DNA of 64,000 nt from the NCBI GenBank assembly GCA_020350725.1, contig CP070719.1, positions 2,514,794-2,578,793 of the forward strand, written 5' to 3'. Numbering within the stretch: position 1 is the first letter of the stretch; the number at the start of each line of letters is the position of its first letter. Positions 31,074-39,323 of this stretch are shown here, piece by piece. The notes below the pieces were generated by a model, which was given only the letters and a program-made list of their open reading frames with translations, was not told where the DNA came from and searched no databases. The position numbers and the translations under genes are program-made. The DNA comes from a bacterium (GTDB taxonomy: Bacteria > BMS3Abin14).

Positions 31074-31200
31074 CAGTTTCCAGTTTATAGTTTTCAGTTT
31101 CCAGTTGGGTTAGATCACCTGCAACTGAAAATAAATGAGATGTTGTTATTCTCTTTCTCGGCTCTGTTAACTGGAAACCACAAACTGTGAACTGGAAACT
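31074..31200 (+). repeat. Large inverted word array, AGTTTCCAGTT family
   Basis: Left arm (31074-31106) is built of AGTTTCCAGTTTATAG and TTTTCAGTTTCCAGTT. Right arm (31168-31200), TAACTGGAAACCACAAAC then TGTGAACTGGAAACT, is the near reverse complement. The ~60-base centre is non-repetitive. As RNA it would form one long hairpin between the DUF2339-like gene and the next operon. The rest of 31201-31388 shows no gene. Confidence 0.85.
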
Positions 31201-31388
31201 TTCTTTCCCCCTTTTTCCCCCTTTACAAGTTCAGCGGTCAAGTATATAAGTACTCCCTGCTCCTTCATGTGAATAACAATTGAGTGCGCCCTTGTAGGTA
31301 GAAACAAATCCCATGGAAACAATTGATTTCATCATGCTGTGTCTTGTGCCTAATTCATATGGTTGGACCCAAGTCATCCACCGGTTTC

Positions 31389-31416
31389 TTTACAAGGGAT
31401 GACGATTTGATAAAAT
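31389..31416 (+). promoter_or_regulatory. Promoter for the first cytochrome/Fe-S/NrfD module
   Basis: TTTACA (31389-31394), a 16-base spacer, and an extended -10 TGATAAAAT (-10 hexamer 31411-31416). The predicted transcript start is near 31423, about 80 bases before the tetraheme gene. Confidence 0.55.
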
Positions 31417-31503
31417 TTCAGTCAGCACTCGGGTACCATCAGCAGTGTTCATGAGATCTTCCTTGGGATCAGACAACCTGTTTCCGTTATGCGGAGGATG
31501 GAG

Positions 31504-32082
31504 ATGAAAAAGATACCCCTGCCGGCGGTCCTTCTGGCCATCGCCTGCCTGGCAGCAGCTGTCCCCCTTCATGCCGCCGATGCCACGGAGGGGGGCCACT
31601 ATCGGACGGTGCCCGGGGCGGAGACGCCCGCGGCGACGGCGGCCAAAGACCATCCCGTCCCCGAGTTCTTTGTTCCCCCCCCGCCCTTTTCCGATGGGAT
31701 CTTCCCCTGTTCGGACTGCCACGAGGACCAGGAGGTCAACTACGAGAGACGGGAGATGGAGGATTTTCACGAGGAGATCAGGATCATCAACCACAACGAG
31801 GAGGAAAGGTGGTGCCTCGACTGCCACAATCCGGAGGACCGTGATGTCCTCAGGCTGGCCAGCGGGAGGCTGGTCAGTTTCGAGGAGTCCTATTACCTCT
31901 GCGGGCAGTGCCACGGGACCATCTTCAGGGACTGGAAAGCGGGGGTCCACGGCAGGCGGACCGGTGAGTGGAACGGCCGGAAGACCTACCGGCTCTGTGT
32001 CCACTGCCACAACCCCCACCAGCCGAGGTTCAAGCCTGTCGCACCCAAACCCCCGCCGATCAAGCCGAAGGATATCAAGTAG
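31504..32082 (+). CDS. Periplasmic tetraheme cytochrome c (CbcS-like)
   Basis: A 192-residue protein with a Sec signal (MKKIPLPAVLLAIACLAAAVPLHAA) and four heme motifs: CSDCH, CLDCH, CGQCH and CVHCH (~residues 70-175). The C-terminal tail is Pro/Lys-rich. It is the first gene of a cytochrome, Fe-S, NrfD triplet like Geobacter CbcSTU, so it probably receives electrons from the membrane module. Of three in-frame ATGs, 31504 sits 6 bases after GGAGG (31493-31497) and gives the cleanest signal peptide. Confidence 0.82.
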   Translation: MKKIPLPAVLLAIACLAAAVPLHAADATEGGHYRTVPGAETPAATAAKDHPVPEFFVPPPPFSDGIFPCSDCHEDQEVNYERREMEDFHEEIRIINHNEEERWCLDCHNPEDRDVLRLASGRLVSFEESYYLCGQCHGTIFRDWKAGVHGRRTGEWNGRKTYRLCVHCHNPHQPRFKPVAPKPPPIKPKDIK

Positions 32083-32094
32083 AGGCCCGACGTC

Positions 32095-33027
32095 ATGAAA
32101 AAACCAGCAAACAGACTTATAGGCGAGTGCAAGGTCAGCAGGAGATCCCTCCTCAAGGGATTGGCCCTCGGATCGGCTGCGGCGGCCCTGTCGGCGAAGG
32201 ATGCCGGCGCCTCCGTCTGGGAGGCGTTCTTCCAGAAACACTTCCGGGAGATGAACGATCAGGAGATCCAGAGAGTCCTCGACCGCCTCGAGAAGGAGTA
32301 TGAGAAGGAGTACGGAGTCGACATCAAGGTCAAGGCGACAAAGCCGATCCCGGGCGTCCTCTTCGGTTACGGCCTGGACATCTCGCGGTGCATCGGATGC
32401 CGTCGATGCGTCTACGCCTGCGTCGACGAGAACAATCAGTCCAGGGATCCTCAGATCCACTGGATATCGGTCCTCCAGTTCAGGAAGGGTGACAAGTGGG
32501 TCAACGACCTGGAGAGCGCGGACAAGTACTACAACCCCGCGGAGGTGCCTGAACCGGGCTATTTCTACATGCCTGTCCAGTGTCAGCAGTGTGAGAATCC
32601 CCCCTGCGTCAAGGCATGTCCCACCCAGGCCACCTGGAAGGACGACGACGGGATAACGGTCGTCGATTACAACTGGTGCATCGGCTGCCGATACTGTATG
32701 GCCGCCTGCCCCTACGGGGCACGACGGTTCAACTGGAAAAAACCCGGCATCGAGAAGGAGGAGATCAACACCAACACCCACTACCTGGGCAACCGGCCCC
32801 GCCATGTCGGAGTGGTCGAGAAATGCCACTTCTGCACCCACCGGACGAGGGAAAATCCGGGTGGCTATCCAGCCTGCGTGGAGGTCTGCCCGGTGGGGGC
32901 CAGGAAGTTCGGCAACCTGCTGGACCCGGACAGCGAGATCCGCTACTGCATCCAGAACAAGAGGGTCTTCAGGCTGAAAGAGGATGTCAACACAAACCCG
33001 AAGTTCTACTACTTCTTTGCAACCTAA
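32095..33027 (+). CDS. Tat-exported 4x[4Fe-4S] ferredoxin-like subunit (NrfC/HmcB/CbcT type)
   Basis: A 310-residue protein with a Tat-type leader ('VSRRSLLKGLALGSAAAAL', ~15-33). Sixteen cysteines form four clusters: CIGCRRCVYAC, CQQCENPPCVKACP, CIGCRYCMAACP and CHFC...CVEVCP. An unusual ~50-residue insertion between leader and first cluster ('FREMNDQEIQRVLDRLEKEY') is helical and charged. It should relay electrons on the periplasmic face between the NrfD-like subunit and the cytochrome. It begins 12 bases after the tetraheme stop. Confidence 0.88.
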   Translation: MKKPANRLIGECKVSRRSLLKGLALGSAAAALSAKDAGASVWEAFFQKHFREMNDQEIQRVLDRLEKEYEKEYGVDIKVKATKPIPGVLFGYGLDISRCIGCRRCVYACVDENNQSRDPQIHWISVLQFRKGDKWVNDLESADKYYNPAEVPEPGYFYMPVQCQQCENPPCVKACPTQATWKDDDGITVVDYNWCIGCRYCMAACPYGARRFNWKKPGIEKEEINTNTHYLGNRPRHVGVVEKCHFCTHRTRENPGGYPACVEVCPVGARKFGNLLDPDSEIRYCIQNKRVFRLKEDVNTNPKFYYFFAT

Positions 33028-33042
33028 GAAGAGAGGCCGCTC

Positions 33043-34323
33043 ATGGTGAATCTAGTCCGGCATTTCTTTATCGCCCTGAAAGAGATCTTCTCCGGGACAC
33101 GCAATTACTATATCTGGATCGGATTTCTCGGTTTCCTCATGCTCATTGGCTGGGGTACCTATCTCATGCAGCTGAAGAACGGACTCATCGTCACTGCCAT
33201 GAGGGACCAGGTCTCCTGGGGCTTTTACCTGTCCAATTTCACCTTCCTCGTCGGGGTGGCCGCCGCTGCCGTCCTGCTGGTCATTCCTGCCTATATCTAC
33301 GATTTCAAGCCCATCAAGGAGATCGTCCTCTTCGGTGAGATGCTGGCGATCACCGCCATCTCCATGTGCATCATGTTCATCATGGTCGACGTCGGCCGAC
33401 CGGAGAGGGTCTGGCACCTGCTGCCCTTCCTGGGGACCATGAACTTCCCCGCCTCGCTGCTGGCGTGGGATGTCCTGGTCCTGAACGGCTACCTGGCCAT
33501 CAACCTGACCGTGGTGTTCTACGTCCTGTACCGGATCGCCCACAACAAGGAATACAGCATGGCCGTCGTCCGGCCCCTGGTCATCCTGTCGATCCCCTGG
33601 GCCGTCAGCATCCACACGGTGACCGCCTTTCTGTACAACGGCCTGCCGGCCAGGCCGTTCTGGAACGCCTCCATCCTCGCTCCCCGGTTCCTGGCTTCCG
33701 CCTTCTGCTCAGGCCCGGCCCTCATGCTCATCCTCTTTCAGATCATACGGAAAGTGTGGCCTGTCGATATCGAGGATCGCGCCATCAACAAGATCGCGGA
33801 GCTCATCGCCTACGCTATGGGGTTCAATCTCTTCCTCTTCGGGGCCGAGGTGTTCAAGGAATTCTATTCGGGGACGATCCACATGGCGCCCCTCCAGTAC
33901 ATGTATTTCGGTCTCCACGGGCACAGCAATCTGGTCCCATACCTCTGGACCGCCCTCATCTTCAATCTCATCGCCTTTTTCCTCTTCCTCTCACCGAGGG
34001 CGAGGGAGAATCCCGTCACCCTGAATATGGCCTGTGTCCTGGTCATCTTCGGTGTCTACATCGAGAAGGGGATGGGTCTGGTCATTCCGGGCTTCATTCC
34101 CGGCACCCTGGGAGAGATCTACGAGTACTCGCCCACCAATCCGGAGATCCTCATCACCATCGGGGTCTGGGCCACCGGCGCACTTATCTACACCCTGATG
34201 TTGAAGTTCGCCGTGCCCGTGTACACGGGAAGGCTGCGGTTCACGGATGAGGGGGTGAGGAGATCCGAGGCCATCCCACAGGAGCATGGGGTCTACCCCG
34301 GCTCGGTCTCTGCTTCGGACTGA
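33043..34323 (+). CDS. NrfD/PsrC-family integral membrane quinol-interacting subunit (first module)
   Basis: A 426-residue protein with about ten transmembrane helices. It begins 'MVNLVRHFFIALKEIFSGTRNYYIWIGFLGFLMLIGW' and contains the family-typical 'VDVGRPERVWHLLPFLGTMNFPASLLAWDVLVLNGYL' (~110-150). In known complexes (Psr, Nrf, Hmc, Cbc, ACIII) this subunit oxidises or reduces menaquinone. It follows the Fe-S gene by 15 bases, completing the first three-gene module. A 342-base spacer with a promoter follows. Confidence 0.9.
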   Translation: MVNLVRHFFIALKEIFSGTRNYYIWIGFLGFLMLIGWGTYLMQLKNGLIVTAMRDQVSWGFYLSNFTFLVGVAAAAVLLVIPAYIYDFKPIKEIVLFGEMLAITAISMCIMFIMVDVGRPERVWHLLPFLGTMNFPASLLAWDVLVLNGYLAINLTVVFYVLYRIAHNKEYSMAVVRPLVILSIPWAVSIHTVTAFLYNGLPARPFWNASILAPRFLASAFCSGPALMLILFQIIRKVWPVDIEDRAINKIAELIAYAMGFNLFLFGAEVFKEFYSGTIHMAPLQYMYFGLHGHSNLVPYLWTALIFNLIAFFLFLSPRARENPVTLNMACVLVIFGVYIEKGMGLVIPGFIPGTLGEIYEYSPTNPEILITIGVWATGALIYTLMLKFAVPVYTGRLRFTDEGVRRSEAIPQEHGVYPGSVSASD

Positions 34324-34587
34324 CCGCCTGGCAGGATAGGACTGGCGTCCAGAGGCCGGAGACCAGAGTCCGGAGAACAGAACCCGGCGCATCGAACAGG
34401 CCACCTGCGGGCTCCCCTCGATGGCCCACTTACCCAGCGTGTCGTCTTGTGAAGTCCATCTGTTTGGACAGCCCTCGTTTTACGTTTTCTCTTCCCACGG
34501 ACAACCGTACAACCTGCTGAAATTAAATGATGTTTTTGTTCATGTGCTTGTGAAAACTTCCACCTCTCCGGATTGTGAAAAAGGCCC

Positions 34588-34615
34588 TTGACGATATCGT
34601 CAAACATGGTATAGA
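34588..34615 (+). promoter_or_regulatory. Promoter with palindromic operator (TTGACGATATCGTCAA) for the second module
   Basis: A perfect 16-bp palindrome TTGACGATATCGTCAA (34588-34603) supplies the -35 hexamer TTGACG. Sixteen bases later lies an extended -10, TGGTATAGA (hexamer 34610-34615). The palindrome has the TTGAC-N6-GTCAA form I recall for HcpR-like Crp/Fnr-family sites. Its centre is near -26, where a bound protein would block polymerase, so repression is more likely than activation. The rest of 34324-34587 holds CCGGAGACCAGAGTCC words and no gene. Confidence 0.65.
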
Positions 34616-34665
34616 CAGTTTGTCTCGCCGGCGGTGAATTTACCCAGGTTACAGGGGAGCTTTCA

Positions 34666-35265
34666 TTGAAGTGGTTCAACCCCCGCAGGATAATCGACCG
34701 CATAGTCTGGATCCTGGCCCCGGAGTCCCTCGACACCGAGGAGGACACCTCCCCAAAGGGGGGCCGCTTCGAAGACAAGGGGGCTGTCGCCTGGCTGCTC
34801 TCCCCCGACTCCCTCCACGAGGAGGAGGAGCTCGGGGCCCGGACGTCCCGCTTCGGTGAAAAGGGATTTCTCGGCTGGCTGCTTGCAGCCGAGAGGCTCG
34901 AGGAGGAGGACCAGGTGGCGGCCGAGACGTCCCGCTTCGGAGATCGGGGATTCCTCGGCTGGCTGATCCCAGCCGACCGGCTCGAGGAGGAGCAAGCCTT
35001 GGAGCCTTCCCCCACCCGTTTCGGAAGGGGTGGATTCCTGGCCTGGCTCCTTTCCTCAGAGGCCATCGAGGAGGAGCCGGCCCAGGCTCGGGAGAGGGGC
35101 AGGTTCGGCGACAGGGGTTTTCTGGCGTGGCTGGTCTCCGGCGATGACCTCGGGGCCGAACCGCCGGCGGATGAAAAGGGCAAGAGATTCGGGGGTAAGG
35201 GTTTTTTCCGGTGGCTCATCTCCCGGGAAGACCCCGCAGACAGAGACCGGTCCGGCGAGGCCTGA
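34666..35265 (+). CDS. Novel protein of six ~28-residue RFG-x2-GFLxWLL repeats
   Basis: A 199-residue product that I do not recognise. After an amphipathic N-terminus (MKWFNPRRIIDRIVWILAPESL) come six repeats starting RFEDKG, RFGEKG, RFGDRG, RFGRGG, RFGDRG and RFGGKG. Each continues FLxWLL (or similar), a short polar stretch with Leu, and an acidic EEE linker of ~12 residues. The N-terminus itself looks like a degenerate seventh copy. There is no signal peptide, heme motif or Cys. Each repeat could form one membrane-surface amphipathic helix. The start is TTG with GGGGAG upstream. It heads the second module and is probably co-transcribed with it. Confidence 0.75.
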   Translation: MKWFNPRRIIDRIVWILAPESLDTEEDTSPKGGRFEDKGAVAWLLSPDSLHEEEELGARTSRFGEKGFLGWLLAAERLEEEDQVAAETSRFGDRGFLGWLIPADRLEEEQALEPSPTRFGRGGFLAWLLSSEAIEEEPAQARERGRFGDRGFLAWLVSGDDLGAEPPADEKGKRFGGKGFFRWLISREDPADRDRSGEA

Positions 35266-35306
35266 CGGCCTGACTGCCGGCCGGCTCCAACTCGGAAGGT
35301 GGAACT

Positions 35307-35819
35307 ATGGAACACACCAAGCATCTGTGGCGAGCCATCCTCATCTGGCTCATCGTGACCATCGGCTACCTGCTGGGCAGAGGTTTTCTCGTCCCGGCGA
35401 CCTTCGGGCAGTACGGTTATTACCGGGGGGAAAACCTGGTGGAGCAGATGAACATCAGGGTGCCGAGACACGGCGCGGGCATCGAATCGTGCGCCCCCTG
35501 CCACGAGGAGAAAGTCGAACAGATCCTCGGGACTCCCCATAGGGTGATCAACTGCGAGACCTGTCACGGACCCCTGAGGACTCACGTCGAGTACGACAGC
35601 ATTGAGGCATTCACGGAGGATCCCGATCAGTTCGAACGAACAGGGGAAATGGAGATCCACTCGGCCCAGGAGCTGTGCATCAAGTGTCACGACTACCAGC
35701 TGGCCAAACCGGACGACTATACGACCATCGTGGTGGTCGAGCACCTCGAGGAGAGGGACATGAAGATCGGCCCCGACGTGTGCCTCGAATGCCACGATCC
35801 CCACGATCCGGAGATGTAG
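35307..35819 (+). CDS. Membrane-anchored tetraheme cytochrome c (second module)
   Basis: A 170-residue protein with one N-terminal transmembrane anchor (~8-30, no clear cleavage site) and four CXXCH motifs: CAPCH, CETCH, CIKCH and CLECH. It is analogous in position to the tetraheme of the first module but shorter, anchored and not obviously a close paralogue. It probably takes electrons from the following Fe-S/NrfD pair. AAGGTGG lies upstream of the ATG. Confidence 0.83.
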   Translation: MEHTKHLWRAILIWLIVTIGYLLGRGFLVPATFGQYGYYRGENLVEQMNIRVPRHGAGIESCAPCHEEKVEQILGTPHRVINCETCHGPLRTHVEYDSIEAFTEDPDQFERTGEMEIHSAQELCIKCHDYQLAKPDDYTTIVVVEHLEERDMKIGPDVCLECHDPHDPEM

Positions 35820-35865
35820 GTACCCCCTTGCCAACGGGAGTCCTTTTGATAAGCGAGGAGTCGGC

Positions 35866-36657
35866 ATGAAAGATATCACACGACGGAAATTCCTTCGGAC
35901 GACGGTGGGGGTGTCCCTCCTGGGGACCGCTTCGGCGATCCTGTCAGCCTTCCTTCCGGGCAGGACCAGATTCGCTGCTGCCTCGACGAAGGTCCAGCCT
36001 GAGCCCGTCAGGACAGGGTACAATCCCTACGAGCACCTCTACTCTTACGTCATCGACCTGCACAAATGCATCGGATGCGGATCCTGCGTGCGGGCCTGCA
36101 AGATGGAGAACGAGGTGCCGACCGGATTCTACAGGACGTGGGTCGAGCGCTACCAGATGGGTCAGGACGAGCACGCCAGGATCGATTCACCCGATGGAGG
36201 CCTCTACGGATTCCCCGCCACCACCGCCGGTGTCGAGGGGGTGTCCAAGGCCTATTTCGTCCCCAAGATGTGCAATCACTGCCAGGAAACGCCCTGCGTT
36301 CAGGTCTGCCCCTTCGGGGCCTCCTACTACACACCCGACGGCCTTGTTCTGGTGGACGGCAAGAGATGCATGGGCTGCAGTTACTGCGTGCAGGCCTGTC
36401 CTTACGGCAGCCGTTTCATCAACCCCATTACCCATACGGCGGACAAGTGCACCTGGTGCTATCACAGGGTGAGCAGGGGCCTCAAGCCGGCCTGTGCCCA
36501 CGCCTGCCCCACCGGCACCCGATTGTTCGGTGACATGAAAGACTCGTACGACCCGGTGAGACATATCGTTGAAAGGGAGCGCCTGGGCGTCCTGCAGCCT
36601 CAGCTGCTCACCAAGCCGAAGTGTTATTACATCGGCTTAGACAAGGAGGTCCGCTGA
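35866..36657 (+). CDS. Tat-exported 4x[4Fe-4S] ferredoxin-like subunit (second module)
   Basis: A 263-residue protein with a twin-arginine leader ('ITRRKFLRTTVGVSLLG') and four cysteine clusters: CIGCGSCVRAC, CNHCQETPCVQVCP, CMGCSYCVQACP and CTWC...CAHACP. It lacks the charged helical insertion of the 32095 protein and so is nearer the classical NrfC/PsrB form. The last codons contain the ribosome site (AAGGAGGTCCGC) for the NrfD gene, and the stop overlaps its ATG (TGATG). Confidence 0.88.
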   Translation: MKDITRRKFLRTTVGVSLLGTASAILSAFLPGRTRFAAASTKVQPEPVRTGYNPYEHLYSYVIDLHKCIGCGSCVRACKMENEVPTGFYRTWVERYQMGQDEHARIDSPDGGLYGFPATTAGVEGVSKAYFVPKMCNHCQETPCVQVCPFGASYYTPDGLVLVDGKRCMGCSYCVQACPYGSRFINPITHTADKCTWCYHRVSRGLKPACAHACPTGTRLFGDMKDSYDPVRHIVERERLGVLQPQLLTKPKCYYIGLDKEVR

Positions 36658-37886
36658 TGCTAGAGACAATTGGATATGTATTTCCCAATGACCTCCACAT
36701 CCACTGGTCGTTGATGATCGTCCTCTACCCGTACATCACGGGTCTTGTCGCTGGAGCTTTCGTCGTTTCGTCCCTTTACCACGTCTTCAACATGGAGGCC
36801 CTCAGGCCCATCGCCCGTTTCGCCCTCATGGCGTCCTTCGCCTTTCTCCTGGTGGCGACATGGCCCCTTCTCCTGCACCTTGGCCATCCCTTCCGGGGCT
36901 TTAACGTCATGATCACCCCGAACTTCACCTCGGCCATGGCGGGGTTCGGATATTTTTACGGGGGGTACATGATCATCCTGCTCTTCGAGGTCTGGCTGGT
37001 GTTCCGCAGGGACATCGTCACCTACGCAAAACGGACCAGAGGCCTCAAACAGACCATCTACAAGGTGCTGGCCCTCGGTGTCTACGACATCTCGGAGAAG
37101 GCGCAGGAGATAGACAAAAAAGTGGTGACCTTCCTGGCCGCCATCGGTATCCCGGCCGCCTTCCTCCTCCACGGATACGTCGGTTTTCTCTTCGGGGCTC
37201 TGAAATCCAATCCCTGGTGGTCGACACCGCTCATGCCCATCATCTTTATCTTCTCGGCTGTCGTCTCGGGCATCGCGGCCCTGATCGTCATGTACCAGGT
37301 GGCGATGAAGCTCAAGGGCTACGTCATCGACCGGGCGTGCATCGATACCATGTGTGGATGGCTGTGGATGTTCCTCATCATCACGGCATCCCTGGAGCTT
37401 CTCGAGCTCGTGACGCTTTCCTACGAGAAGGCCGAGGAATGGGAGATCATCGGTGAGCTGCTGTTCGGACCGCTGTCCTTCTCCTTCCTGGGTCTGCAGA
37501 TGATCGTCGGAGTGCTCATCCCCTTCATCCTCCTCATGATCATCGTTCTCATGAAGAGCAACATGGGTGACAGAGTGGCCAACACACTGTCCTTTGTGGC
37601 GTCCTCCCTCCTGCTCATCCAGGTCTTCTCCATGAGGTGGAACGTGGTCATCGGCGGACAGATGATCTCCAAGTCCCTGGCCGGCCTTCGGGAAGCCTAT
37701 CGCCCCGGTCTGTTCGAGAAGGAGGGGATCCTGACCGCCATCGGCATCATGCTCGTGCCCTTTGTCATCATCGCCGTGGCCGAATGGCTTCTCCCCATGT
37801 TCAAGGTCTCAGAGGAGCAGACGAGAAAGCTGAGCGAGTCGACGGCTGCTGTACCGTCCTACGGCGATTCGACGTACTCGGAATAA
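36657..37886 (+). CDS. NrfD/PsrC-family integral membrane quinol-interacting subunit (second module)
   Basis: A 409-residue protein with about ten transmembrane helices. It contains 'LVAGAFVVSSLYHVF' and 'ATWPLLLHLGHPFRGFNVMITPNFTSAMAGFGYFYGGYMI' near residues 30-110, as in the NrfD family. ATG 36657 overlaps the preceding stop and has AAGGAGG 6 bases upstream; the longer frame from 36621 lies inside the Fe-S gene. It ends the operon, followed by a strong terminator. Confidence 0.9.
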   Translation: MLETIGYVFPNDLHIHWSLMIVLYPYITGLVAGAFVVSSLYHVFNMEALRPIARFALMASFAFLLVATWPLLLHLGHPFRGFNVMITPNFTSAMAGFGYFYGGYMIILLFEVWLVFRRDIVTYAKRTRGLKQTIYKVLALGVYDISEKAQEIDKKVVTFLAAIGIPAAFLLHGYVGFLFGALKSNPWWSTPLMPIIFIFSAVVSGIAALIVMYQVAMKLKGYVIDRACIDTMCGWLWMFLIITASLELLELVTLSYEKAEEWEIIGELLFGPLSFSFLGLQMIVGVLIPFILLMIIVLMKSNMGDRVANTLSFVASSLLLIQVFSMRWNVVIGGQMISKSLAGLREAYRPGLFEKEGILTAIGIMLVPFVIIAVAEWLLPMFKVSEEQTRKLSESTAAVPSYGDSTYSE

Positions 37887-37911
37887 CCCGGATCCCCTCA
37901 CGGCTACAGAG

Positions 37912-37940
37912 GATCCCGCCCCAGGGCGGGATCTTTTTTT
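37912..37940 (+). terminator. Rho-independent terminator ending the second cytochrome/NrfD operon
   Basis: Stem GATCCCGCCC (37912-37921) / GGGCGGGATC (37924-37933), effectively 9 bp with a 4-base loop, followed by seven T residues to 37940. Confidence 0.93.
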
Positions 37941-38012
37941 GCCCTGATGCCGACCACAACCCGGTCGACGTCCGGGGACGTGTTTTTGGATTCTACATTT
38001 TGGATTTTTAAC

Positions 38013-38018
38013 TATAAT
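38013..38018 (+). promoter_or_regulatory. TATAAT -10 element immediately before the HDAC-family start codon
   Basis: TATAAT at 38013-38018 places the likely transcript start at or next to the A of ATG 38025, which has no ribosome site upstream. It may give a leaderless mRNA. No convincing -35 is seen; TTGGAT words of the repeat family lie upstream. Confidence 0.4.
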
Positions 38019-38024
38019 GATCCC

Positions 38025-39152
38025 ATGAGCAGCCTCCTGGTTTACTCACCAAAATACCGTGATTACAGCTACGGTCCCTTCCACCCCCTGCGACCCACTC
38101 GACTCCACCTGACCCACGTGCTCATGGAGAAATACGGTCTTTTGAACGGTCCGGCCGTCAGCGTTTCGGAACCGTCTCCCGCGGACAGAAGGGACCTGTT
38201 GAGGGTCCACGCCGAGGAGTACCTCACAGCCCTGGAAAGAGTGAACGGGGGCAGGTCCTTCCACGGCGCCCTGAGATACGGTCTCGGCCACGGCGACAAC
38301 CCGGTCTTCGAGGGCGTGAACGACTGGAGCCGCCTGGTGTGCGGCGGCACCCTGGAGGCGGTCCGAGCCGTTGCCGGGGGAAGGGCCCTTGCATCCTTTC
38401 ACACGGGAGGGGGATTTCACCACGCGCACCGGAGCAGGGCGGCCGGCTTCTGCTATCTCAATGACGCGGCGGTGGCCATAGCCGAGCAGGTGGAGGAGGG
38501 CAGGCGGGTACTCTACCTCGATGTGGATGCCCACCACGGAGACGGCGTTCAGGAGGCCTTCTACGCCACCGACAGGGTCATGACCGTCTCCATCCATGAA
38601 ACCGGGGATTATCTCTTCCCGGGGTCCGGCTACGTGGATGAGGTGGGCGAGGGGGTGGGGGAGGGATTCAGTGTCAACATCCCCCTGCATCCGGGTTCCT
38701 CGGACCAGGTCTTCACCGCCGGTTTCGAGGCGGTGGTGCCGCCTCTTCTGGGATCCTTCCGGCCGGACATCGTCGTCGTCCAGCTCGGCGTGGACGGAAT
38801 GGGAAGGGATCCCCTTGCCCACCTGATGTACACCACCGCCTCGGTGGAATTCTTTCTCAAGCGAGTAAAGGAGCTTTACGGCGGACCTCTGACGGTATTG
38901 GGTGGAGGCGGATACGAGATGGATACCGTCGCCAGGACATGGACCCTCGCCTGGAGCATCCTCACGGATCAGGAGGTCACCGACACGCTTCCTGACGAAT
39001 ACATCGAGGAGAGGGCAAGATACGGCGCCACCGGTGACGGTAGATACCGCCTGAGGGACCCCGATCCCGACCCGAAGCCGGACCAGGCGGAACAGATGAG
39101 GCAACTTGAACGGGTTCTCTCCTTTCTCCGCGACAGGGGGATCCTGCCGTAG
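38025..39152 (+). CDS. Histone deacetylase/AcuC-family zinc amidohydrolase
   Basis: A 375-residue arginase-fold deacetylase. Visible elements: 'HTGGGFHHAHRSRAAGFCYLNDAAVA' (active-site His pair, ~130-155), zinc ligands in 'LYLDVDAHHGDGVQ' (~165-178), 'SIHETGDYLFPGSG', the metal/active-site Asp in 'QLGVDGMGRDPLAHL' (~250) and the Gly-rich/Tyr loop 'LGGGGYEMDTVARTW'. Bacterial members deacetylate acetyl-proteins or polyamines; AcuC acts on acetyl-CoA synthetase in Bacillus. The real substrate here is unknown. ATG 38025 is chosen because the upstream extension (from 37947) crosses the terminator T-run and repeat words. Confidence 0.88.
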   Translation: MSSLLVYSPKYRDYSYGPFHPLRPTRLHLTHVLMEKYGLLNGPAVSVSEPSPADRRDLLRVHAEEYLTALERVNGGRSFHGALRYGLGHGDNPVFEGVNDWSRLVCGGTLEAVRAVAGGRALASFHTGGGFHHAHRSRAAGFCYLNDAAVAIAEQVEEGRRVLYLDVDAHHGDGVQEAFYATDRVMTVSIHETGDYLFPGSGYVDEVGEGVGEGFSVNIPLHPGSSDQVFTAGFEAVVPPLLGSFRPDIVVVQLGVDGMGRDPLAHLMYTTASVEFFLKRVKELYGGPLTVLGGGGYEMDTVARTWTLAWSILTDQEVTDTLPDEYIEERARYGATGDGRYRLRDPDPDPKPDQAEQMRQLERVLSFLRDRGILP

Positions 39153-39323
39153 GGTGACATAGAGGTTCCAGGTTCCAAATTCCGGCTTCAAGGTTGCAGA
39201 CCCTGCTTCCCGTCTGCGAATTCCCTGCACACCGTCCGGCCGGCTTGGCTTCATTCACCTTCTTCCCCTCAGCCCTCCTGTCCCGGGGCAACGGTTGGCA
39301 TCGGTCTTGCTGACCATCCAGCC

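Noticed and set aside
34293-36023. A 576-codon minus-strand frame with KPLSPNLP-type peptide repeats
   Set aside because: The repeats are antisense translation of the RFG repeat gene; that strand has a promoter, start and downstream operon.
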